64,000 bases of DNA from Pollutimonas thiosulfatoxidans (GTDB lineage Bacteria > Pseudomonadota > Gammaproteobacteria > Burkholderiales > Burkholderiaceae_B), in the NCBI RefSeq assembly GCF_004022565.1, contig NZ_CP022987.1:1488001-1552000 (forward strand), in the 5' to 3' direction. Positions 1-6,346 of this stretch are shown here, piece by piece (positions within the stretch are counted from its first letter, which is position 1; every line of letters begins with the position of its first letter). The position numbers were made by a program, and so were the translations under genes. Under the pieces are notes generated by a model. It was not told the DNA's origin. It worked only from the letters and a program-made list of their open reading frames with translations, and ran no database searches.

Positions 1-38
1 ACGCTCTTGACACCGGTTTCGACTAATTGCGCGTACAT
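1..38 (-). CDS. paaA: PaaA, phenylacetyl-CoA epoxidase oxygenase subunit (5' end only)
   Basis: Only the first 12 codons lie in the window (MYAQLVETGVKS), running off the left edge. The start is an ATG at 38 behind a strong AAGGAGA at about 44-50. This N-terminus resembles that of betaproteobacterial PaaA, the diiron subunit of the PaaABCE monooxygenase that epoxidises the ring of phenylacetyl-CoA. The call rests on this short match plus the divergent neighbour, a PaaX repressor, which normally controls paa genes. With so few residues the identity is an inference from context. Confidence 0.55.
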   Translation of the reverse strand, partial: MYAQLVETGVKS

Positions 39-89
39 GAATGTCTCCTTGACGGCCGGAGGGCCTTATCCATACCCTTGATTATTTAA

Positions 90-122
90 TACAAAAATAT
101 TGCTGTCAATCAATATTTAGTA
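90..122. promoter_or_regulatory. Inverted repeat in the paaA-paaX intergenic region, candidate PaaX operator
   Basis: The AT-rich gap between the divergent paaA and paaX starts holds an imperfect inverted repeat: left arm 90-102, right arm 111-122, eight bases between them, with a perfect core AAATATTG / CAATATTT. PaaX family repressors bind inverted repeats in paa promoters and are released by phenylacetyl-CoA. The site is well placed to control both directions, but its sequence is not the E. coli PaaX consensus, so assignment to PaaX is inference. Confidence 0.4.
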
Positions 123-183
123 TCAAATAGGGTTTTCAAGGCTTTCGGATAAGATGGCCTGCCAGTAAAAGGATAAGGATGTC

Positions 184-1143
184 ATGCAGGACACGCCCAC
201 CCCCTTGCAACGCCTGATACATGCTTTGCTCGAGCGCGACCCGCCGCGGGCCAAGTCTTTGTGCGTCACGCTGCTGGGTGACGCCATTGAACCGCATGGC
301 GGCAGCATATGGCTTAGCGACCTGATCGAGCTGGTCACGCCCCTGGGTATCAACGAGCGTTTGCTGCGCACCAGCGTATTTCGGCTGGTTGCCCAACACT
401 GGCTGCAATCAGAACGCCACGGGCGGCGCAGCCTTTACCGCCTGAGCGACCAGGGGCTGGAACTGACCCGCCAGGCATCGGGACGCATCTATGACGGTTC
501 GTCAGAGCAGTGGGACGGTGATTGGACACTGGTGATATTGCCCCGCTTCGGCAATGGCAGCATGGACCGCCGCGGCGAATTGCGGCGCGAACTGATCTGG
601 GCCGGCTTCGGGGCCATCGCCCCCGGCGTCTTCGCCCTGCCCCGCGATCAAACCACCGTCGCCAGAAAAGTGCTGGACAAGCTCAAGCTGAACGATCATG
701 CGCTGATGTTGGGCGCCCACGAGCTGAACCACAGCAAGGGTCTGCAGATCAGTATGCTGATCTCACAATGCTGGGATCTTGACGGGGTGGCGCAGCAGTA
801 CGAGTCGTTTTGCACCACCTTTGGCCCGATGCTGGCATCCGCCACTGCGCAGATGCGGCCATCGCAGGCCTTCGCCCTCAGGGCGCTGACGCTGCACGAA
901 TGGCGCCGCATCGTGCTGCATGACCCGCAACTGCCCACGCAGATGTTGCCGACAAACTGGCCGGGCCACAAGGCGCGTGAGCTATGCGGCGAACTGTATT
1001 GGACGGTCTTCGAATTGGCCGAAGAGCATCTGGATCAGGTACTGGGGCAAGACCCGGTTCGATACCAGCCTCTCAAGCCGTATGTACTGCAGCGCTTCGG
1101 CGGCCGGCCTGACACCACGCCGGCTGCGATGGCTACAGCTTGA
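184..1143 (+). CDS. paaX: PaaX, phenylacetyl-CoA-responsive transcriptional repressor
   Basis: This 319-residue protein has the full PaaX layout: an N-terminal winged-helix region (about residues 8-90, with a recognition segment around LLRTSVFRLV), a central domain starting near WDGDWTLVILP (about 110-190), and the helical C-terminal PaaX domain (about 195-295). PaaX represses aerobic phenylacetate degradation genes until phenylacetyl-CoA binds it. It diverges from paaA, the standard arrangement. An AAGGA-type site lies just ahead of the ATG. The 3' end overlaps the convergent orn gene by 11 bases. A close paralogue regulating another CoA-thioester pathway is the main alternative. Confidence 0.9.
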   Translation: MQDTPTPLQRLIHALLERDPPRAKSLCVTLLGDAIEPHGGSIWLSDLIELVTPLGINERLLRTSVFRLVAQHWLQSERHGRRSLYRLSDQGLELTRQASGRIYDGSSEQWDGDWTLVILPRFGNGSMDRRGELRRELIWAGFGAIAPGVFALPRDQTTVARKVLDKLKLNDHALMLGAHELNHSKGLQISMLISQCWDLDGVAQQYESFCTTFGPMLASATAQMRPSQAFALRALTLHEWRRIVLHDPQLPTQMLPTNWPGHKARELCGELYWTVFELAEEHLDQVLGQDPVRYQPLKPYVLQRFGGRPDTTPAAMATA

Positions 1144-1678
1144 TGAAGTGCTCGCGGTAGTGCTTGAGCTCTTCGATGGACTCGTAGATATCGGCCAGCG
1201 CCTCGTGTCGGCTTTGCTTCACAAAGCTCTTGTACACTTCAGGCTTCCAGCGCAAAGACAGCTCTTTCAAGGTACTGACGTCCAGATTACGATAGTGAAA
1301 ATAGGCCTCGAGACGGGGCATATACTTGACCATGAAGCGGCGATCCTGGCCGATGGTATTGCCGCACATCGGCGACTTTCCGGAAGGCACATGCTGGGCC
1401 AGAAAGGCCAGCAACTGGTCTTCGGCCTCGGCTTCCGTCAGCGTCGAAGCCTTGACCTTGTCGATCAAGCCGCTTTTTCCATGGGTGGACTGGTTCCATT
1501 TATCCATGGCATCAAGCAGCGCATCGCTTTGGTGTATAACCAGTACCGGGCCTTCCGCGACAAACGACAGATCGGGCTCGGTGACCACCACGGCGACTTC
1601 AATAATGCGTTCTTTTTCAGGGTCCAGCCCGGTCATTTCCATATCGAGCCACACTAAACGCTGATCATTCGTCGCCAT
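1133..1678 (-). CDS. orn: Oligoribonuclease (3'-5' exoribonuclease)
   Basis: Oligoribonuclease degrades 2-5 nucleotide RNA fragments and pGpG to mononucleotides in the cytoplasm and is usually essential in proteobacteria that carry it. At 181 residues it has the usual family length. The DEDDh exonuclease signature is intact: D12 and E14 in the WLDMEMTGLD segment, D112 in GQDRRF, and H158 with D163 near the C-terminus. It is transcribed divergently from the M48 protease gene, with 48 bases between the starts, and its 3' end overlaps paaX tail to tail. Confidence 0.98.
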   Translation of the reverse strand: MATNDQRLVWLDMEMTGLDPEKERIIEVAVVVTEPDLSFVAEGPVLVIHQSDALLDAMDKWNQSTHGKSGLIDKVKASTLTEAEAEDQLLAFLAQHVPSGKSPMCGNTIGQDRRFMVKYMPRLEAYFHYRNLDVSTLKELSLRWKPEVYKSFVKQSRHEALADIYESIEELKHYREHFIKL

Positions 1679-1726
1679 ATCAATTTTTCCTTAAAACACT
1701 GATTTTCGCATACGCCCCCGGATCCT

Positions 1727-2971
1727 ATGTTTACTCTGCTGTTCGTTGCCCTCCTTCTTACCGACCTTGCGGTCCGGTTCTGGCTGGCCGCCCGCCAGAT
1801 ACGTCATGTTCAGACGCATCGCGGGCAAGTGCCAGCCGAGTTCTCGGATCGCATCGGCTTGCACAGCCATCAGCGGGCGGCCGACTACACCGCTGCCAAG
1901 ATGCAGTTCGGCATGCTGGAGCGCGTGGTGGAAGCTGCCGCCCTGGTGGGCTTTACCTTGCTGGGCGGCTTGCAGTTCCTGGATGCACAACTGGGGCTGC
2001 TTATCGACAACGAGATGCTGCGTCAATTGGCATTGCTGGGGGCCGTGCTGGCCATCATGGGCGTTATTGGCCTGCCATTTTCGGCCTGGCGCAAGTTTCG
2101 TCTGGAGGCCCGGTTTGGCTTTAACCGCATGACGCCGCGTCTGTTCATCATCGACTCCGCCAAGGCCCTCTTCCTTACCCTACTGTTTGGCACACCACTG
2201 GCCGCAGGCGTGCTGTGGATTATGGGCAATGCAGGCGAAAACTGGATATGGTGGGCCTGGGGCATTTGGGTGGCGTTCAATATCCTGATGCTATGGCTTT
2301 TTCCGACCGTGATCGCGCCCATGTTCAATCGCTTCACGCCATTGGACAACCCCGAAATGGCGCAACGCATCCAGGCCCTGGCCAAGCGCTGCGGTTTCTC
2401 GCTGCGGGGGCTGTTCGTGATGGACGGCTCAACACGATCTGCCCATGGCAATGCTTATTTCACGGGCTTCGGCAAAAGCCGTCGCATTGTCTTCTTCGAT
2501 ACCCTGCTCAACCGCCTGAACGTCGACGAGGTCGAAGCGGTGCTTGCGCACGAGCTGGGCCACTTCAAGCACAAGCACATCATCAAGCGCATGATCGTAA
2601 CCTTCAGCGTGGCCCTGGGTTTCTTCGTCTTGCTGGGCTGGCTATCGAATCAGGTGTGGTTCTATACCGGGTTGGGCGTGGTGCCGCAACTGGGCCGGCC
2701 CAACGACGCGCTCGCGCTGATTTTGCTGTTTTTGGTCATACCTGTTTTCACGTTCTGGGTCACGCCTGTGGCCAGTTGGCTATCGCGGCGCGACGAATTC
2801 CAGGCCGATCGCTATGCGGCGCATCAGTGCTCGCCGGACTGGCTGGTATCGGCCCTGGTGAAGCTTTACGACGATAACGCCGCAACGCTTACACCCGACC
2901 CGGTCCACTCGGCCTTTTACGACAGTCATCCACCGGCTGTGATACGCATCCAGCATCTGAAACATGGATAA
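1727..2971 (+). CDS. M48 family membrane zinc endopeptidase (Ste24/CAAX-protease-like)
   Basis: This is a 414-residue integral membrane metalloprotease. The zinc motif HELGH is at residues 275-279, with a probable third ligand E357 in RRDEFQADRYA. Hydrophobic stretches at about 1-20, 66-88, 100-120, 148-168, 175-195, 290-310 and 328-350 place the site at a membrane interface, as in Ste24/CAAX prenyl protease 1 homologues. Bacterial members are thought to act in membrane protein quality control; no prenylated substrate is implied here. It overlaps rsgA by eight bases and lies in the orn-rsgA neighbourhood. Confidence 0.92.
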   Translation: MFTLLFVALLLTDLAVRFWLAARQIRHVQTHRGQVPAEFSDRIGLHSHQRAADYTAAKMQFGMLERVVEAAALVGFTLLGGLQFLDAQLGLLIDNEMLRQLALLGAVLAIMGVIGLPFSAWRKFRLEARFGFNRMTPRLFIIDSAKALFLTLLFGTPLAAGVLWIMGNAGENWIWWAWGIWVAFNILMLWLFPTVIAPMFNRFTPLDNPEMAQRIQALAKRCGFSLRGLFVMDGSTRSAHGNAYFTGFGKSRRIVFFDTLLNRLNVDEVEAVLAHELGHFKHKHIIKRMIVTFSVALGFFVLLGWLSNQVWFYTGLGVVPQLGRPNDALALILLFLVIPVFTFWVTPVASWLSRRDEFQADRYAAHQCSPDWLVSALVKLYDDNAATLTPDPVHSAFYDSHPPAVIRIQHLKHG

Positions 2972-3869
2972 GGCCACTGCGCTGCGCGGCCGCATTATTG
3001 CTGCGCACGGGCGACATTACACCGTGGAACTGACGGACGGCAGCGTCCGAAAATGCTTTCCGCGTGGCAAAAAGGCCGGCGCAACGGTCGGCGACCAGGT
3101 TCTCATCTCGCCCCAGGGAGAGCGCGAAGGCGCAATCGATGAAGTGCTGCCGCGACGCAACCTGCTGTACCGCTCGGACGACATGCGCACCAAGCAGTTC
3201 GCGGCCAATGTCGATCAGCTGCTTATCGTGGTGGCGCCAGAGCCGCTGTTTTCCGATGATCTTCTTGGCCGCGCACTGGTGGCCGCGCGCAGTGCCGACA
3301 TCGAGCCTGTCATCCTCTTGAACAAGGTCGACTTGCAGGACGCATTGCCGCGCGCTCGTCAGCGGCTGGACAAGCTGGCCAATGCCGGCATCCCGATTAT
3401 CGAACTCAGCGCTTATGCGCCCGATGAACTGCGCGCCATTCTGCACCCCCTGCTGAAGGACCGCTGCAGCCTTTTGCTGGGACAAAGCGGAATGGGAAAA
3501 TCCACCTTGCTGAATGTGCTGGTGCCCGATGCCGGTGCGCACACGCAGGCGCACTCGGAAGCCCTGGGGGCCGGAAAACACACCACCACCAGTACACGGC
3601 TTTACCATCTTCCGGACGGCTCGGGCGACATCATCGATTCACCGGGCTTCCAGGCCTTTGGTCTGTATCACCTTAATGCGACCGATATCGAGCGCGGCTT
3701 TCCAGAATTCGTAGATGGCATCGCGCATTGCCGTTACTACAATTGCACGCACAGGCATGAGCCGGGATGCGGCGTGCTGGCGGCCCTGGAACGCGGCGAC
3801 ATTCCGGTAGAACGCCACGAGCTTTACAAACGCATACTGGCCGAAAACGAGGCCCAAGGCCGGTACTGA
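2964..3869 (+). CDS. rsgA: RsgA, small ribosomal subunit biogenesis GTPase
   Basis: RsgA is a circularly permuted GTPase that matures the 30S subunit. The 301-residue protein shows an N-terminal OB fold, then the G motifs in the permuted order: G4 NKVD (120-123), G1 GQSGMGKST (173-181), G3 DSPG (225-228). A C-terminal zinc module follows with C256, C261, H263 and C269. The gene begins inside the end of the M48 protease gene, so the two are probably translationally coupled. Confidence 0.97.
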   Translation: MDKATALRGRIIAAHGRHYTVELTDGSVRKCFPRGKKAGATVGDQVLISPQGEREGAIDEVLPRRNLLYRSDDMRTKQFAANVDQLLIVVAPEPLFSDDLLGRALVAARSADIEPVILLNKVDLQDALPRARQRLDKLANAGIPIIELSAYAPDELRAILHPLLKDRCSLLLGQSGMGKSTLLNVLVPDAGAHTQAHSEALGAGKHTTTSTRLYHLPDGSGDIIDSPGFQAFGLYHLNATDIERGFPEFVDGIAHCRYYNCTHRHEPGCGVLAALERGDIPVERHELYKRILAENEAQGRY

Positions 3870-3899
3870 CAGACCAGATCGCTACGCGGGTGCTGGCGT

Positions 3900-4637
3900 T
3901 CAGCGCCCCAGCCTGGCCTGCGCCGCTGCGAGATAATGATAGAAGTTGCGGATCAGCGCGGCCGTGGCGCCCCAGATGAAGTACGTTTGCCAGTTGATGG
4001 AAAAATACAAGCGATGGCCGCCGCCCGGCAGTTGCGCCTCGTGCAGCTGATGCAAGCGGGTGTCCATCAGTACAGACAAAGGCACCTCGAATACGTCAGC
4101 CACTTCGGTGAGGTCGGGTGTAATCGTGAACCCGGGGCGTATCAGCCCTATCACGGGCTTCATCGTAAAGCAGGTCGAGGTCAGAAAGCCGGGTTGTGTG
4201 CCGATCAGTTGTATGAATTCAGGATCAACCCCGATTTCTTCTTGCGTTTCGCGCAAGGCGGCCGCTATGGCGTCAGCGTCGCTCGGCTCGATGCGGCCAC
4301 CCGGGAAGCATATCTGCCCCGCATGATCGTATAGATGCGAAGCCCGGCGGGTAAACAACACATGCAGGCCGGAAGGACGTTGAATCAACGGGAAGAATAC
4401 GGCGGCCTGAGTGATATCGGGGCGTCGATAGACGTCCTCGCTGAAGGCATCCGAAAAAATGGGTTCTACCTGCCACGACACCGGGGTTTGGAAAGCGGTC
4501 CGTATGAAGTCCAGCTCGATGCTGGAGGTGGATAGCGGCGGCAGGGATTTGCTGGGCACGACAGGCTGGACTTGCGGGTCAAAACCCGCCGGTACAGCGA
4601 TGCGTCGGGGTCGAGAAGGTACAGGGGTTTCAGCCAT
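3900..4637 (-). CDS. NudL-type CoA pyrophosphatase (Nudix hydrolase)
   Basis: The 245-residue protein carries a Nudix box of the NudL/YeaB (UPF0035) type: LFTRRASHLYDHAGQ, then FPGGR and RETQEEIG, matching the family motif with the conserved HxGQ-x3-FPGG. Relatives cleave CoA and acyl-CoA into phosphopantetheine products and 3',5'-ADP. The longest frame extends back into rplS, but those 66 residues have no family similarity. I therefore start at the ATG at 4637 (MAETPVP), immediately after the rplS terminator. Substrate is inferred from family only. Confidence 0.88.
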   Translation of the reverse strand: MAETPVPSRPRRIAVPAGFDPQVQPVVPSKSLPPLSTSSIELDFIRTAFQTPVSWQVEPIFSDAFSEDVYRRPDITQAAVFFPLIQRPSGLHVLFTRRASHLYDHAGQICFPGGRIEPSDADAIAAALRETQEEIGVDPEFIQLIGTQPGFLTSTCFTMKPVIGLIRPGFTITPDLTEVADVFEVPLSVLMDTRLHQLHEAQLPGGGHRLYFSINWQTYFIWGATAALIRNFYHYLAAAQARLGR

Positions 4638-4643
4638 AGACTC

Positions 4644-4675
4644 AAAAAACCAAAGGCACCCGTGCGGGTGCCTTT
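4644..4675 (-). terminator. Rho-independent terminator after rplS
   Basis: A ten-base-pair stem (AAAGGCACCC at 4652-4661, GGGTGCCTTT at 4666-4675) with a four-base loop is followed on the minus strand by GGTTTTTTGAG. It ends the rplS transcript seven bases ahead of the nudL start. Confidence 0.9.
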
Positions 4676-4698
4676 GCAGTGTATCGGGAGCGGGCAGC

Positions 4699-5088
4699 TT
4701 ATTGAACAGCAGCCTTCTTGGCCGACTTGCGGACCAGTTTTTCCTTGATACGTGCAGCCTTACCCGAACGGCTACGCAGGTAATAAAGTTTAGCACGACG
4801 GACGTCGCCGCGGCGCTTGACTTCGATGCTGGCAATTTGGGGCGAGTAAAGCTGGAAGGTACGCTCTACGGCAACGTTGGAAGAAATTTTGCGCACGATA
4901 AATGACGAGTTAAGGCCACGATTGCGGCGACCAATAACAACGCCTTCGTAGGCCTGAACGCGCTTGCGCGTGCCTTCGACTACGTTCACGTTAACAATAA
5001 CGGTGTCGCCGGGGCCAAACTGTGGCCGGGCTTCGCCGCCGGTAAGGCGCGCGATTTCTTCTTGTTCGATGGTTTCGATAAGGTTCAC
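4699..5088 (-). CDS. rplS: Large ribosomal subunit protein bL19
   Basis: L19 sits at the interface of the two ribosomal subunits. The frame contains the conserved core FxPGDTV-x-V, VVEGTRKRVQAYEGVVI, RNRGLNSSF and KRRGDVRRAKLYYL. The start is ambiguous: a GTG at 5088 gives NLIETIEQEE as the N-terminus, has GGAG eight bases upstream and matches the Bordetella form, while an ATG at 5109 would add seven residues (MKPGVFI). I chose the GTG. A short basic extension (KKAAVQ) ends the 129-residue protein. Unlike the common rpsP-rimM-trmD-rplS order, no trmD lies upstream. Confidence 0.95.
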   Translation of the reverse strand: MNLIETIEQEEIARLTGGEARPQFGPGDTVIVNVNVVEGTRKRVQAYEGVVIGRRNRGLNSSFIVRKISSNVAVERTFQLYSPQIASIEVKRRGDVRRAKLYYLRSRSGKAARIKEKLVRKSAKKAAVQ

Positions 5089-5239
5089 AATGAACACTCC
5101 AGGTTTCATCTTGATGCGGCTGCGGTTTTTTTCGCGGGGTTTACGACCGGTGCTGCTGTGCTGCCATACTGGCAATACTACGCTAGCCGTCAGAGGATGA
5201 GTTAGCAAAGCCTGCTATTGTACAAGTAAATGGGCCGGT

Positions 5240-5416
5240 TTAAAAGCCGCTTGCCACACCCAGCCACATCAGCCCCGGAATGCTGGCACCCCATACCGCC
5301 ACAAGACAGATATCGGCCACCATGGCGCCGCGCGTAAGATTGGCCGGGCGGCCATTGCCCTGACGGGCTGGGAAAGGCCATTTGGAAGGTGTGTTGTCTG
5401 TTTTTAGTGTTTTCAT
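5240..5416 (-). CDS. Small putative membrane protein behind two LexA-like boxes, unknown function
   Basis: The 58-codon frame starts at ATG 5416 and ends TAA 5240. The N-terminal half is polar and basic (K3, K6, K12, R18, R23, R29), and residues about 33-56 form one hydrophobic segment (VADICLVAVW... GLMWLGVA) interrupted by a proline, so a single-pass inner membrane protein is likely. I do not recognise the family. Two CTGT-N8-ACAG boxes lie 14-65 bases upstream, with a promoter between the peroxiredoxin terminator and this ORF, so expression is probably under SOS control. The ribosome site is weak (CGAGA). SOS-induced small membrane toxins or division inhibitors (TisB, SulA-like roles) are functional analogies only. 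Coding status rests on this layout and is unproven. Confidence 0.55.
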   Translation of the reverse strand: MKTLKTDNTPSKWPFPARQGNGRPANLTRGAMVADICLVAVWGASIPGLMWLGVASGF

Positions 5417-5429
5417 AGTGGTCTCGGAT

Positions 5430-5449
5430 AACTGTTGTTAAACACAGTA
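5430..5449. promoter_or_regulatory. LexA-like SOS box 2 (leader-proximal)
   Basis: CTGT at 5432-5435 and ACAG at 5444-5447 are separated by exactly eight bases, the LexA operator format of enterics and betaproteobacteria. The outer flank (A-CTGT, ACAG-TA) also fits. The box lies 14-33 bases upstream of the 58-residue ORF, between the predicted transcription start and its ATG. It could act as a second roadblock operator. Confidence 0.55.
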
Positions 5450-5461
5450 CTTCTATAAATG

Positions 5462-5481
5462 TACTGTATAAAAAAACAGCA
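5462..5481. promoter_or_regulatory. LexA-like SOS box 1 (promoter-overlapping)
   Basis: TACTGT at 5462-5467 and ACAG at 5476-5479 frame an A/T-only eight-base spacer, matching the E. coli LexA consensus at about 16 of 20 positions. Its centre is 32 bp (about three helical turns) from the second box, and it covers the predicted -10 element of the promoter for the small ORF. Paired operators are typical of tightly repressed SOS genes such as colicins. Confidence 0.65.
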
Positions 5482-5491
5482 TCGAATGCAA
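5463..5491 (-). promoter_or_regulatory. Predicted promoter of the SOS-box small ORF
   Basis: On the minus strand TTGCAT (5486-5491) is followed after 17 bases by TACAGT (5463-5468), which lies inside LexA-like box 1. A perfect inverted repeat ACAGTAC-N10-GTACTGT (5444-5467) follows in the leader and could fold in the RNA. The hexamers are only moderate matches to sigma-70 sites. Confidence 0.4.
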
Positions 5492-5532
5492 GCACTATTT
5501 TCAAGCGGCGTGCAGGCCCTGTCATCACCCAA

Positions 5533-5563
5533 TAAAAAACCCGCCGGCTTCCTAGCGGGCGGG
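5533..5563 (-). terminator. Rho-independent terminator after the peroxiredoxin gene
   Basis: Stem CCCGCCGGCT (5540-5549) pairs with AGCGGGCGGG (5554-5563), with one mismatch and a TCCT loop. On the minus strand it is followed by a TTTTTTATT tract. It separates the peroxiredoxin unit from the SOS-box promoter. Confidence 0.9.
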
Positions 5564-5610
5564 TCTGTGTGGCAAGCAAGCAAAAAGGCCGCGAGGGCCT
5601 GAGGCTGGCC

Positions 5611-6252
5611 TTACTTATTGGGCTGCGGCGTAACGCGCAAGTAAGGACGCACTTCCGTATAGCCCTTGGGGAATTTTTCTTTCAGCACGGCTTCGTCTTT
5701 CAGTGAAGGAACGATGATGACGTCGTCGCCGTCTTCCCAGTTGACCGGCGTGGCCACGCTGTGGCTGTCTGTCAGTTGCAGCGAATCGAGCACACGCAAG
5801 ATCTCGTTGAAATTGCGGCCGGTACTTGCCGGGTAGGTCAGCGTCAGGCGTATCTTCTTGTTGGGGTCGATGATGAACACCGAACGCACAGTTGCCGTGG
5901 TACTGGCATTAGGGTGGATCATGTCGTACAAGGTCGACACCTTGCGGTCCTCGTCGGCCAGAATGGGGTACTCGACCTTGGTCTTCTGGGTGTCGTTGAT
6001 GTCTTCGATCCATTTGCGGTGCGATTCGGCATCGTCCACCGACACCGCGATGACCTTGGCATTACGCTTGGCAAACTCGCCGGACACAATGGCCGTGTAA
6101 CCCAGCTCGGTCGTGCACACAGGTGTGAAATCGGCCGGGTGCGAAAACAGAACGCCCCAGCTGTCGCCCAAGAACTCGTAAAAACGAATCTTGCCAATGG
6201 AGGAATCCTGTTCGAAATCGGGGGCGGTATCGCCCAAACGCAGTGTCGTCAT
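5611..6252 (-). CDS. 1-Cys peroxiredoxin (Prx6-type)
   Basis: Peroxiredoxins of this type reduce hydrogen peroxide and organic hydroperoxides through one peroxidatic cysteine. The 213-residue length and long C-terminal domain (after about residue 165, VNWEDGDDVIIVPS) match the Prx6 subfamily rather than AhpC. The peroxidatic Cys46 sits in the canonical PADFTPVCTTE motif, with a conserved arginine in TVRSVFIIDP. No obvious resolving cysteine follows. It is a single-gene unit with its own terminator. Confidence 0.93.
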   Translation of the reverse strand: MTTLRLGDTAPDFEQDSSIGKIRFYEFLGDSWGVLFSHPADFTPVCTTELGYTAIVSGEFAKRNAKVIAVSVDDAESHRKWIEDINDTQKTKVEYPILADEDRKVSTLYDMIHPNASTTATVRSVFIIDPNKKIRLTLTYPASTGRNFNEILRVLDSLQLTDSHSVATPVNWEDGDDVIIVPSLKDEAVLKEKFPKGYTEVRPYLRVTPQPNK

Positions 6253-6346
6253 GGCAGCTCTCTTGAAAATAAAACAACAAGGAAATCGTATCCCTTATAT
6301 TGTGGCAGCATAAGCAAACCAAAGGAAATACGTTTTTTGTATAACT

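Noticed and set aside
5202..5579. 125-codon minus-strand open frame upstream of rplS
   Set aside because: It spans the peroxiredoxin terminator, both LexA-like boxes and the small ORF in another frame, and has no family resemblance; chance open frame.
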